From Verrucomicrobia bacterium UBA1629 (GTDB taxonomy: Bacteria; Verrucomicrobiota; Kiritimatiellia; RFP12; UBA1067), in the NCBI GenBank assembly GCA_002321305.1, contig DCMF01000035.1, positions 1 to 7,249 on the forward strand: DNA of 7,249 bases, in the 5' to 3' direction. How positions within the stretch are numbered: position 1 is the stretch's first letter; each line of letters begins with the position of its first letter. The notes below the pieces were generated by a model, which was not told the DNA's origin, did no database searches, and was given only the letters and a program-made list of their open reading frames with translations. The position numbers and the translations under genes are program-made. This document shows positions 1-7,038 of this stretch, one piece after another.

Positions 1-1
1 G

Positions 2-2539
2 GCGATACCGTCCGGCGTGACGAAACTGGTCGTGGACGCGAAGGGCGAGGTGAAGCTTTCGTCCGCGACGGCCTATGAGGGGGAGGTCGAGGTCTGCTCC
101 GGCTCGACGCTGAACGTGGCGAGCTTCGACCTGCTGGCCAACGCGCCCATCACGGTGAACGACGGCGGTACGCTCTATCCGACCTTTGCGGGGCAGGGGC
201 AGTACACGCGCGCGTTCCAGAAGCCCATCATCCTTTCGGGTGCGGGCGTGGACGGCAAGGGCGCGTTCAGGTACGGCGGTACGCACAATTACAAGACGGA
301 CGCGCTCGTCGACAATCTGGTTCTCGCGGCGGACGCGACGATCGACTGCTCGTCGCGGTGGGGCGTGTCCGGCGGTGCGGGCAATCAGGGCCTCATCGAC
401 CTCGCGGGGCACACCCTGACGCGCATCGGTTCCGGAGACTTCATGTTCGTCTCGGCGACGATGACGCCGGGCACATTCAAGAACACGGCGGGAAAAGTGA
501 CGTTCCAGAACAGAAGCGGTTGCGGCTTTGGCGTCGCCGAGGGCCACACGGGCGACGAGACGCTGGTCCACCTGGCGGGCGGCGACATCGTGTTCTGGGG
601 CACGAAGCATCCCCTGCCGTACAAGGTGCGCCGCACAAGCGGCGCGATCAAGGCCGGTTATGGGGCCGGACCCGAAGTCAACCTCATCGGCGGCCCCGTC
701 GAGATCGCCAGCTACATGGCGATTGCCTCGGACTGGATGGGGGATGCCGGAAACAGGCGCTCCTATGGCTTCTCGGGCTCGCTGACGATCGCGGACAGGC
801 TTGTGATGGACAATGACGGGACGCTCTATCTGGGGGGGGCCATCCAGGGAGAGCTGGACGTCAGCGGCCTTGGCCTGATCAGCATCACGGCTACGGACGC
901 GGGCTCGCCAAAGTTCGTCATGAAGAACGGACGCTTCGCGCTCGACGTCGACCGGGCGCTGTCCTCCATGTTCCGCTGCGCGAACGGCGGCGTCGGCGCG
1001 TTCGGCGCGTTCCACCAGAAGCGCGGCGACCTCTATTTCGAGAACTGGGACAATCCGCGCATCGGCGAGAACGCCGGAACCTTTGGCATTTACACGCTGG
1101 ACGCGGGCGGGGTCTATCCGTCGAACACGGTCTACCTGGCCGAGAAGTCCGGCTCGCGCGGCTTCTTCCGCCAGCGCGGCGGGCGGATCGAACTGCAGGC
1201 GAACGTGCAGAGCGACTGGGAGCGGCACCTGCGGATTGCCGGATGCGACGCGCAGGCCTGCTTCGTGCAGACGGGCGGCACGAACGACCTGCTGTCCGCC
1301 TACGTGGGCGGCGGCGCGCGGTGGCGCACGCAGTTCGGCGTCTCTGGCGCGACGAATCTCCTGTTCGCCCTCGCGGGATCGAACACGATATTCAAGACGG
1401 ACGGCTTCGCCTTCGGCTGCGCGACGAACAGGACGACGGGTGTGATCGCCGTCAACGACGGGGCGACGCTCGCGGCGCGTCGTTTCGGCTCGCAGGCCGC
1501 GACGATGAAGGAGGGGTCGGACATCACGCTCAGCCTCAACGGTGGCGTTCTTGTGCCGCTCTTCTATGCCGGCTGGGCGAACTTGGGGCCCGGCGACGAG
1601 GGCTTCCTGACGCAGCGCGTGCCGCAGCACGTCGTCGTGGGGCCGAAGGGCGCGGCGATCGACACGTCCGACTGCGTGTCGCACGAGGGCGAACCCGGCG
1701 ATTCGCAGATGCCGCTGACGTTCAAGGCGCCCGAAGGACAGGGCATCGCGTCGGTCGAGCTTCCGGCGGAGTTGGCGGACGTGACCTACTACGGGGCGGT
1801 TCCCGTCGAAATCGAAGGGCCGACGGGCAGCTACGGCGCGTCCGCCTACGGCGAGTGGGACGCGGCGACGAAGCGGCTCGCGGGGATCGTCGTGACCTCG
1901 GCGGGCTGCAACTACGACAACACGACGAAGATCTACGTGCAGGGTCCGACGTCGAGCGGGACGCGCTACGAATGCGCCTACACGCTGACGGGCGAGCAGG
2001 CTTCGGGTCCGCTCGTCAAGCGCGGCGCCAACGGCGTCACGCTGTACGGCGCGAACACCTGCACGGGCGGCACGGTCGTGGCCGGGGGTACGCTCGCCCT
2101 GCGGCGCGAAGGGTCAATTCCGGCGAACACGCCGCTCAAGGTGATGGACGGGGCGACGTTCGACAACGGCGGAAAGGCATTGACCGTCTCCATATTGGCG
2201 GGCGCAGGCGGCTCGGTGACGAACTGCGCGAACGCCCTGACGGTCACAGGGGCGCTGGAGATCACGGCGGCGGAACTCTTCTCCGCGTCGGGTCCGCTGA
2301 CGGTGGACGGCATGGTGACGTTTGGCGACAACGCGGTCGTGCGCGTGACCGACCCGGAGAACCTGCCCTCGGATCAGCAGATGCGCAGCCGTCCCTTCCT
2401 GAAGGCGACGGGCGGCTTCGCCGGAACGGTCCCGACGCTGCGGCTGGAGGACGCGACGGGGCGCGGTTGGAAGGTCTTCCGCTCGGGCAAGACCCTGCGC
2501 TTCGGGCCGGAGAGGGGCATGGCCGTGATCATCCGATAG
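2..2539 (+). CDS. Large secreted beta-solenoid protein with autotransporter-associated beta-strand repeats (5' partial)
   Basis: The frame is open to the window edge, so the N-terminus and any signal peptide are missing; the GTG at 17 is only the first in-frame start codon present and is probably internal. The 845 visible codons are rich in Gly, Ala, Thr, Asn and Asp. They carry recurring beta-strand turns of the type V-x-D-G-A/G-T-L near nt 149-175, 800-838, 1445-1489 and 2135-2176. A passenger-associated repeat (PATR-like) signature, GANTCTGGTVVAGGTLAL, lies within nt 2006-2101. Such repeats form right-handed beta-solenoids in exported proteins and are numerous in PVC-group genomes. No autotransporter barrel, PEP-CTERM or LPXTG signal is visible at the C-terminus, which ends in RFGPERGMAVIIR. 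No catalytic motif is seen. The likely role is cell-surface adhesion or glycan contact, inferred from fold and neighbour. A run of eight G at 832-839 lies in frame. The TAG stop is 28 nt before the next gene, suggesting co-transcription. Confidence 0.8.
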   Translation, partial: AIPSGVTKLVVDAKGEVKLSSATAYEGEVEVCSGSTLNVASFDLLANAPITVNDGGTLYPTFAGQGQYTRAFQKPIILSGAGVDGKGAFRYGGTHNYKTDALVDNLVLAADATIDCSSRWGVSGGAGNQGLIDLAGHTLTRIGSGDFMFVSATMTPGTFKNTAGKVTFQNRSGCGFGVAEGHTGDETLVHLAGGDIVFWGTKHPLPYKVRRTSGAIKAGYGAGPEVNLIGGPVEIASYMAIASDWMGDAGNRRSYGFSGSLTIADRLVMDNDGTLYLGGAIQGELDVSGLGLISITATDAGSPKFVMKNGRFALDVDRALSSMFRCANGGVGAFGAFHQKRGDLYFENWDNPRIGENAGTFGIYTLDAGGVYPSNTVYLAEKSGSRGFFRQRGGRIELQANVQSDWERHLRIAGCDAQACFVQTGGTNDLLSAYVGGGARWRTQFGVSGATNLLFALAGSNTIFKTDGFAFGCATNRTTGVIAVNDGATLAARRFGSQAATMKEGSDITLSLNGGVLVPLFYAGWANLGPGDEGFLTQRVPQHVVVGPKGAAIDTSDCVSHEGEPGDSQMPLTFKAPEGQGIASVELPAELADVTYYGAVPVEIEGPTGSYGASAYGEWDAATKRLAGIVVTSAGCNYDNTTKIYVQGPTSSGTRYECAYTLTGEQASGPLVKRGANGVTLYGANTCTGGTVVAGGTLALRREGSIPANTPLKVMDGATFDNGGKALTVSILAGAGGSVTNCANALTVTGALEITAAELFSASGPLTVDGMVTFGDNAVVRVTDPENLPSDQQMRSRPFLKATGGFAGTVPTLRLEDATGRGWKVFRSGKTLRFGPERGMAVIIR

Positions 2540-2548
2540 GACATCGGC

Positions 2549-2554
2549 AAGGAG
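2549..2554 (+). promoter_or_regulatory. Ribosome binding site of the GH110-like/SGNH gene
   Basis: AAGGAG matches the Shine-Dalgarno consensus and lies in the 28-nt gap between the two genes. The spacer to the ATG at 2568 is 13 nt, longer than the common 5-9 nt. The ATG is supported because it is immediately followed by a well-formed signal peptide. Confidence 0.6.
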
Positions 2555-2567
2555 TGAAAAGACGAAC

Positions 2568-5500
2568 ATGAAGCAGAACCGCAATCTCGCTTTCGCCGCG
2601 CTGGCCGGGCTGTCCCTGTGGACAGCCCCGGCCGCGCCGAAGCCGGTCGTCTTCCGGCAAGGGCCGTGCGTCACGGCGCAGGCAGGCGGGACGGTCGTCA
2701 TTGACAGCCTGTCGGAGCCGTCCGAGTTCAGGAGCTGGCGGAGCTACACGGTGAACGCCGACCCGGCGCTCGTCCAGCCCAACGGCCGCTACCGCGTCAA
2801 CTTCGCCTGCCGCGTGACAGGCGGCGGCGACCGCGCGCGGATACAGGTGCTGATCCGTCCGCTGTCCGTCGGCGACAACGAGAGGGACGCGCTGGGGCAG
2901 TTCGTCGAGCCGACCGGCGGCGCGTGGCAGTCATTCTCGATTCCTGTTGAGGTGCCGTCCTATCCGGGCTACCGCATCCAGCTCCACTCCTTCAACCGCG
3001 TCAGGGCCGAGTTCAGGGGCTTCACGATCGAGGAACGGCCGCCGCTGGCGTTTGCGCCCGCGAACGCCGCAAGGGCCGTGGCGGAGACGAAGGGGGCGGA
3101 TCTGCCGCGTGGCGCGCGGGAGTTCGAGGTGGATCTGCCACGCCCCGCTTCGGCGCTTGTCCTGGACGCGGCGGACTACGGCGTGAGCGCCGCGTCCGCC
3201 GACAACACGGCGGCCCTGCGCGCGGCGTTCGCGGCGGCGAAGGAGCGGCAGGCGGCGAAGCTGACGCTCGCGCCCGGCGTCTACCGGCTGACGGGCAACG
3301 CGCCGCTGACGCTGGAGGGCTTCCGCGACTTCACCTTCGAGGCTCCTGGCGTGACGTTCGTCTCGTACCGCAAGGACGGCGCATTCATGCGCCTCGTGCG
3401 TTGCGTCCGCACGCGCCTCGTCGGCTTCGCGCTGGACTGGGACTGGGCGAAGGATCCTCTCGCCAGCCTCGTGCGGATCGTGCGCACGGGCGGCGGCAGC
3501 TTCGACTTCGAGTTCGTCGACTATGCGGATTTCCCGAACAGGGACGCGGCGCTGACGGTCTTCTCGGCGTGGGATCCGAAGGCGCGTGCGGTCGGTGTCG
3601 AGGACGGCGTGACGCGGTACTTCGACATGATGCGTCCGCCGAAGGATCGCGTGAAGCGCGAATGGCTGGACGGGCGGACGGTGCGCGTCTTCGCCCCCGC
3701 GAACGGACTTGCGCCCGGCTCGCTCTACCGCCTGCAGCACTACTACTACCACATGCACGGCTTCACGATGGATTCCAACGAGCATCTCAGGCTGGAGGAC
3801 ATCACGGTCAGGTCGACGCCGGGGCACGCCTTCTGCATGGGCGGCACCCAGCACCACACGCTCTTCAGCCGCGTGAACATCGTCGCGCCGAAGGACGACC
3901 CGCGCCGCGTCATCACCTGCACGGCCGACCATCTGCACATCGCGTCCAGCCGGGGCTTCGTCAAGCTGGAGGGCTGCGAGTTCTCGCTCGGCGCGGACGA
4001 CATCATGAACATGCACGACAACACGGGGCCGGCCCGCTACCGGTCGCGCAAGGTCCTGCGGGCGGTCAACGCGCCGCACTACGGGAAGCTGCCGAAGGGC
4101 GCGCGGATCGAGGTGCGCAACGGCGACTACTCGCCGACGGGGTTCATCGGCACGGTCGCGGACGTGAAGCCCATCCCCGAGGGGCGGCGGTGCTTCGACA
4201 TCACGTTCGAGGAGGACGTGCCGCCGGAGACGAAGGACGGGTTCGTCCTCTTCAACACGGCCTACGACACGCGCAACGTCATCGTCCGCAACTGCCTGTT
4301 CCGCGACAACCGGGGGCGCGGACTGCTCATTCTCGCGCGCGACGTGACGGTCGAGAGCAACGTCTTCCGCCATCAGGAGATGGGCGCGATCAAGATCGAG
4401 ACGGGCTACACGTTCAACCTCTGGAGCGAGGGGTACGGCGTCTCCAACGTCGTCATACGCGGGAACCTCTTCGACAACTCGAACCCGTCGGGGGCTTCTG
4501 CCGGCCATCGCGCGCGCACGATCTACGCGGGGGTCTACCTGAAGAACGACCCCTCGAACGAGACGACGGACTATCCGATCCTGCGGGACATCCTGATCGA
4601 GAAGAACACCTTCCGCGACAGCTGCGGCGTGGCGGCCTACCTGTCCAGCGTGCAGCACGTGACGGTGCGCGACAACGTGCTGGAGGACCCGACGCCCCGC
4701 CGCTGCAACCTGGCATACCGGGCGCAGTTCCACCTCGCGCAGGCGAAGGACGTGCGGGTCGTCAACAACGTCTGGCGTCCGTCGCCGAACGTCGCCGCGC
4801 CGGGCGTCACCTGGGATTCCGAGAGCTGCACGGGCGTCGTCGCGGCGGGCAACCGGGTCGTTGCGGCGGAGACTGCGGACGACCTGCGGACGATCCGCGA
4901 ATGCCGTCCGCGTGCGGGCCTGCCGAACGTCCTGAAGAAGCTGCGGGCGGGCGGGACGGTTCGCCTCGCCTATTTGGGCGGCTCCATCACCGAGGCGCGG
5001 CACGGCTGGCGCGAGAAGACAAGCGAATGGTTCCGTCGCGAGTTTCCGAATGCCGTGATAGAAGAGGTCAATGCCGCGATTTCGGGTACGGGCTCGGACT
5101 ACGGGGCGATCCGGCTGGCGGATGACGTCCTTGCGCAGAAGCCGGATCTCCTGTTCGTCGAGTTCCGCGTCAACGGCTCGGCGGGCTTCGACGTGCCGAC
5201 GGTGGAGGGCATCGTCCGCCAGGCGCGGCGGGCGGACCCCGAACTGGACATCTGCTTCGTCTACACGGTCGCGGACTGGATGCTGGAAGGTTTGAAGGCC
5301 GGCCGGCAGACGTCGTTCGGCTGCGCGATGGAGCGCGTCTGCGAACGCTACGGCGTCCCGTCCGTCGATTTTGCCCCGGAGGTCGTTGCGCGGCTGAACG
5401 ACCCGTCCGCCTTCGTCTTCGCGCCGGCGAGGGGCGGCGCGGCGGTCGAGGCCGTCCCGCAGGATGTGCGCGCGGCGAAGCAGGCGGGCGGCCCCGTCCG

Positions 5501-6110
5501 GGAGAAGCTCGTCTTCTCGATGGACGGCACGCATCCGACCGAGGCGGGCCACGCGCTCTACCGTGACGTTCTTGCGCGCGCGCTGACGGGCGCCGTCTTC
5601 CCGGCCCAGGCGCAGCCGGGGCCGCATCCCCTGCCCGAACCGCTCGCGGCGAACGCCTGGGAGCGGTGCGAAACGGTGCCGGCGAAGGAGATCTTGGAGG
5701 CTCCCGCTTGGCGGCCGATAGCCGACGGACGGAAGGATCCCGTCTACGGCGACTCCTACCGTCGCACGGAGCGGATGCTGAAGGGCGGGTTCGAGACGAC
5801 AACGGAAGGGGCGACTTTCACCGTGAATTGGGAGGGGACGGCGCTCGGCTTCAGCGACATTCCGCAGGCGAAGGAAGGCGACGAGCCGATCGTGATCGAG
5901 GTTTCGGTGGATGGCGGAAAACCTGTGACGTTCGCGCGGCGGCGGACGCGCGAGAGGCGTATCTATTCGCGCTTCGTCTACCTGCCGGAGGAGCCGCAGG
6001 GACGGCACACGGCAGTCTTCACGGTGAAGCGAATACCCGCCGGGCAGCGATGCATCCTCGGACAGTTCCTCGTTGTCGGTCGGCATCTGAAGGCCGTCGC
6101 GCCGCGCTGA
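2568..6110 (+). CDS. Secreted GH110-like beta-helix glycosidase fused to an SGNH/GDSL esterase
   Basis: The product is 1180 residues. Residues 1-22 form a signal peptide (KQNR, hydrophobic LAFAALAGLSLW, APA cleavage site), so it is exported. Residues about 27-155 look like a carbohydrate-binding beta-sandwich. A pectate-lyase-type beta-helix starts at about 203 (DYGVSAASADNTAALRAAF) and runs to about 765. Within it FALDWDW (287-293), YYYHMHGF (392-399), Asp454 (TADHLH) and Asp477-Asp478 (GADDIMNMH) resemble GH110 exo-alpha-1,3-galactosidases. The 23/24-residue spacing equals that recalled for the catalytic aspartates of characterised GH110 (D321, D344, D345). An SGNH hydrolase follows at about 785-1015: block I GGSIT with nucleophile Ser806, block II around GTGS, block III FRVNGS with Asn869, and DGTH with Asp986/His989. 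Residues about 1030-1177 are a further beta-rich region. The inferred action is removal of terminal alpha-galactose plus deacylation of the same extracellular glycan. The exact substrate is unknown; a non-galactosidase beta-helix specificity remains possible. Confidence 0.82.
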   Translation: MKQNRNLAFAALAGLSLWTAPAAPKPVVFRQGPCVTAQAGGTVVIDSLSEPSEFRSWRSYTVNADPALVQPNGRYRVNFACRVTGGGDRARIQVLIRPLSVGDNERDALGQFVEPTGGAWQSFSIPVEVPSYPGYRIQLHSFNRVRAEFRGFTIEERPPLAFAPANAARAVAETKGADLPRGAREFEVDLPRPASALVLDAADYGVSAASADNTAALRAAFAAAKERQAAKLTLAPGVYRLTGNAPLTLEGFRDFTFEAPGVTFVSYRKDGAFMRLVRCVRTRLVGFALDWDWAKDPLASLVRIVRTGGGSFDFEFVDYADFPNRDAALTVFSAWDPKARAVGVEDGVTRYFDMMRPPKDRVKREWLDGRTVRVFAPANGLAPGSLYRLQHYYYHMHGFTMDSNEHLRLEDITVRSTPGHAFCMGGTQHHTLFSRVNIVAPKDDPRRVITCTADHLHIASSRGFVKLEGCEFSLGADDIMNMHDNTGPARYRSRKVLRAVNAPHYGKLPKGARIEVRNGDYSPTGFIGTVADVKPIPEGRRCFDITFEEDVPPETKDGFVLFNTAYDTRNVIVRNCLFRDNRGRGLLILARDVTVESNVFRHQEMGAIKIETGYTFNLWSEGYGVSNVVIRGNLFDNSNPSGASAGHRARTIYAGVYLKNDPSNETTDYPILRDILIEKNTFRDSCGVAAYLSSVQHVTVRDNVLEDPTPRRCNLAYRAQFHLAQAKDVRVVNNVWRPSPNVAAPGVTWDSESCTGVVAAGNRVVAAETADDLRTIRECRPRAGLPNVLKKLRAGGTVRLAYLGGSITEARHGWREKTSEWFRREFPNAVIEEVNAAISGTGSDYGAIRLADDVLAQKPDLLFVEFRVNGSAGFDVPTVEGIVRQARRADPELDICFVYTVADWMLEGLKAGRQTSFGCAMERVCERYGVPSVDFAPEVVARLNDPSAFVFAPARGGAAVEAVPQDVRAAKQAGGPVREKLVFSMDGTHPTEAGHALYRDVLARALTGAVFPAQAQPGPHPLPEPLAANAWERCETVPAKEILEAPAWRPIADGRKDPVYGDSYRRTERMLKGGFETTTEGATFTVNWEGTALGFSDIPQAKEGDEPIVIEVSVDGGKPVTFARRRTRERRIYSRFVYLPEEPQGRHTAVFTVKRIPAGQRCILGQFLVVGRHLKAVAPR

Positions 6111-6126
6111 GACACACCGCCGCTTG

Positions 6127-6148
6127 AATCTCGTGGGAATCTCGTGGG
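6127..6148. repeat. Perfect 11-nt tandem duplication
   Basis: AATCTCGTGGG occurs twice head to tail (6127-6137 and 6138-6148), starting 16 nt after the stop codon of the esterase/glycosidase gene. The second copy runs directly into the first unit of the GGGGACAG array, so it may mark a slippage or insertion junction. Confidence 0.8.
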
Positions 6149-6212
6149 GACAGACCCCCAGTTTGGAGGGGACAGGCCCTCGGTTTTGTGGGGGACAGGC
6201 CCCCGTTCGGCG
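6146..6212. repeat. Three-unit GGGGACAG direct repeat array (22-23 nt period)
   Basis: Units begin with GGGGACAG at 6146, 6168 and 6191, followed by ACCCC, GCCCT and GCCCC respectively and then a variable spacer. Each unit is itself a near-palindrome (GGGG...CCCC). A fourth, inverted copy lies at 6212-6224. From memory, GGGGACAG-type palindromes are common interspersed repeats in PVC and other GC-rich genomes, often near REP-associated tyrosine transposases; no such transposase is encoded here. The array is too short and irregular to be CRISPR. Confidence 0.75.
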
Positions 6213-6224
6213 GGGCCTGTCCCC
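6191..6224. repeat. 13-bp perfect inverted repeat, strong GC hairpin downstream of the operon
   Basis: GGGGACAGGCCCC (6191-6203) is perfectly complementary to GGGGCCTGTCCCC (6212-6224) across an 8-nt loop. It lies 80 nt after the stop of the large enzyme gene and could protect the mRNA 3' end or weakly terminate transcription. It lacks a U-tract on either strand, so it is not a standard intrinsic terminator and is called a repeat. Confidence 0.7.
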
Positions 6225-6377
6225 ATGTGTACGCGCCGAAAACGCATGAAAAAGAACTGTTTTCGTCAGATACCGTGAAATGAGAACTCTGTGCGGAAAA
6301 TTCTCATCGCCTGTTCGGGTGACAATGAAAAGCTTCGCTTCGCGCATGCCTGTCGGCTCATCGCATCGTCAGACAGA
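6225..6377. other. Intergenic stretch without a supported gene
   Basis: This segment is visibly more AT-rich than the flanking genes. A small inverted repeat, ATGAGAA (6280-6286) and TTCTCAT (6301-6307), has a 14-nt loop, and the 8-mer TCGTCAGA occurs at 6263 and 6366. The reading frames that cross it lack any start with a ribosome binding site and run through the flanking palindromes, so none is called. Confidence 0.5.
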
Positions 6378-6410
6378 ATTCCAAATTTAGGTCTGACCTG
6401 ATTTTGGAAT
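6378..6410. repeat. 33-nt symmetric palindrome (REP-like element)
   Basis: Arms ATTCCAAA (6378-6385) and TTTGGAAT (6403-6410) are perfectly complementary. The core AGGT-CTG-ACCT (6389-6399) forms a second stem, and the 3-nt segments between contain one mismatch, one A-T pair and one G-T wobble. The whole is centred on 6394. It is unrelated in sequence to the GGGGACAG array. It resembles interspersed REP/MITE-type palindromes; there is no U-tract, so terminator function is not supported. Confidence 0.65.
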
Positions 6411-6569
6411 CTCTTGCTTTGCGTTGAAATCTGCAACGGATGGGCGCAAGAAGCAGACGCACAGGATGCGAAGCGCCTCTCTCGTGACGCTCCTCCACTG
6501 CTCCGCCGGCCGCACCCCTTGGGCTTAGCCGCGTCGTCGGTCACGAGCGCCGCGCGTGGCGCGGACATC
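6411..6569. other. Intergenic stretch without a supported gene
   Basis: No recognisable protein is encoded here. The plus frame that continues into the winged-helix fragment opens at a TTG at 6414 just beside the palindrome, but its first roughly 50 codons resemble no family. An 8-bp inverted repeat, CTCGTGAC (6481-6488) and GTCACGAG (6540-6547), spans a 51-nt loop, and a 6-bp hairpin CCGCGC/GCGCGG lies at 6550-6564. Confidence 0.45.
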
Positions 6570-6917
6570 GATTTGAAGAACCGCTTTCTGCGGATTGGCT
6601 TCGAGTATGGATCGAAAACTGCCGATTCGGTGGCCGGGTTGCATCGAAGACTGCCGACCGAAGACAGGAAACTGCCGATTGATGTCGAGAAGCTGCCGAT
6701 TCGTGCGCCGACCAAACGGCACCTCCTGCTTTTGTGGCAGAAATTTGGCGCGGCAGGAGAGGCGTTTGGCCCCGCTCAGGTTGTGGAGGCGGTCGGCGTC
6801 AAGGATCGCGCCGCGCGCAACCTGATTTCGCTGATGCGTGCAAACGGTGTCGTCGTGGGGGCTCGTGGCTGCGGCAAAGGCAAGGTGCTGTTTGCATCTG
6901 TGCGAAAAGGGGGCTGA
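6570..6917 (+). pseudogene. C-terminal winged-helix remnant of a larger regulatory or Fic/AAA-type protein
   Basis: The recognisable part begins near DLKNRF and ends at the TGA at 6915-6917. After a KLPI-repeat linker the sequence APTKRHLLLLWQKFG, then FGPAQVVEAVGV, RAARNLISLMRANGVV and a GARGCGKGKVLF wing give helix-helix-recognition helix-wing, a classic winged helix-turn-helix. This arrangement, a KLPI-rich linker followed by a terminal winged helix, is recalled from the C-termini of Fic-family and divergent AAA/AlbA-type ATP-binding proteins in PVC-group bacteria. No such N-terminal domain precedes it, there is no ribosome binding site, and the linker shows a frame change, so a truncated relic is most likely. 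The alternative is a small DNA-binding protein starting within this region. Confidence 0.5.
6612..6703 (+). repeat. Four degenerate AAACTGCCGATT repeats in the linker of the winged-helix remnant
   Basis: Copies start near 6616 (AAACTGCCGATT), 6648 (AGACTGCCGACC), 6669 (AAACTGCCGATT) and 6690 (AAGCTGCCGATT). Spacings are 32, 21 and 21 nt. The last three are read as RLPT, KLPI and KLPI; the first, because 32 is not a multiple of three, is read as KTAD in the same frame and as KLPI only in the next frame. Confidence 0.7.
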
Positions 6918-6940
6918 ACCCCAGTGGGAGGGTTCGCGTG

Positions 6941-6956
6941 GTAGGGTTGTAGGGTT
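6941..6956. repeat. 8-nt tandem duplication GTAGGGTT
   Basis: GTAGGGTT is present twice head to tail (6941-6948 and 6949-6956) just downstream of the winged-helix remnant. It is short, and no function is assigned. Confidence 0.7.
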
Positions 6957-6972
6957 GGTCTTCAGAGGAAAA

Positions 6973-7011
6973 CGGGCTATTTGTTTCAATTTTATCGGGC
7001 TATTTGTTTCA
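6973..7011. repeat. 16-nt perfect direct repeat with 23-nt period
   Basis: CGGGCTATTTGTTTCA occurs at 6973-6988 and 6996-7011 with an AT-rich 7-nt spacer (ATTTTAT). A degenerate inverted partial match, TGAAATAG, follows at 7021-7028. The pair sits in an AT-rich pocket just upstream of the short DUF4186-like frame. It could be a pair of protein-binding sites or the debris of a duplicated insertion end. No convincing -35/-10 promoter pair accompanies it. Confidence 0.75.
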
Positions 7012-7038
7012 CTTGCGCGCTGAAATAGGGTATACGTT

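Noticed and set aside
1243..2571. 442-codon plus-strand frame overlapping the solenoid gene
   Set aside because: Its Arg/Gly-rich composition and full overlap with the solenoid frame mark it as an out-of-frame shadow.
3401..5125. 574-codon plus-strand frame overlapping the enzyme gene
   Set aside because: It is an out-of-frame shadow lacking motifs; the catalytic motifs are all in the overlapping true frame.
6146..6224. Possible CRISPR array
   Set aside because: There are only three irregular units with short conserved cores, 22-23 nt total period including spacer, and no cas gene.
2931..6347. 1138-codon open frame on the minus strand
   Set aside because: It lies antisense to the well-supported enzyme gene, has Arg/Ala-rich low-information sequence with no domain, and arises from the GC-rich codon pattern of the plus strand.
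6266..6715. 149-codon minus-strand frame in the intergenic region
   Set aside because: It reads through the 33-nt palindrome and the linker repeats, has no ribosome binding site and resembles no family known to me.
6916..6935. GAACCC/GGGTTC hairpin right after the winged-helix stop as a terminator
   Set aside because: The stem is only 6 bp and there is no U-tract after it.
7008..7036. Promoter with TTCACT and TATACG spaced 17 nt
   Set aside because: Both boxes match the consensus poorly and the downstream frame appears to be a fragment.
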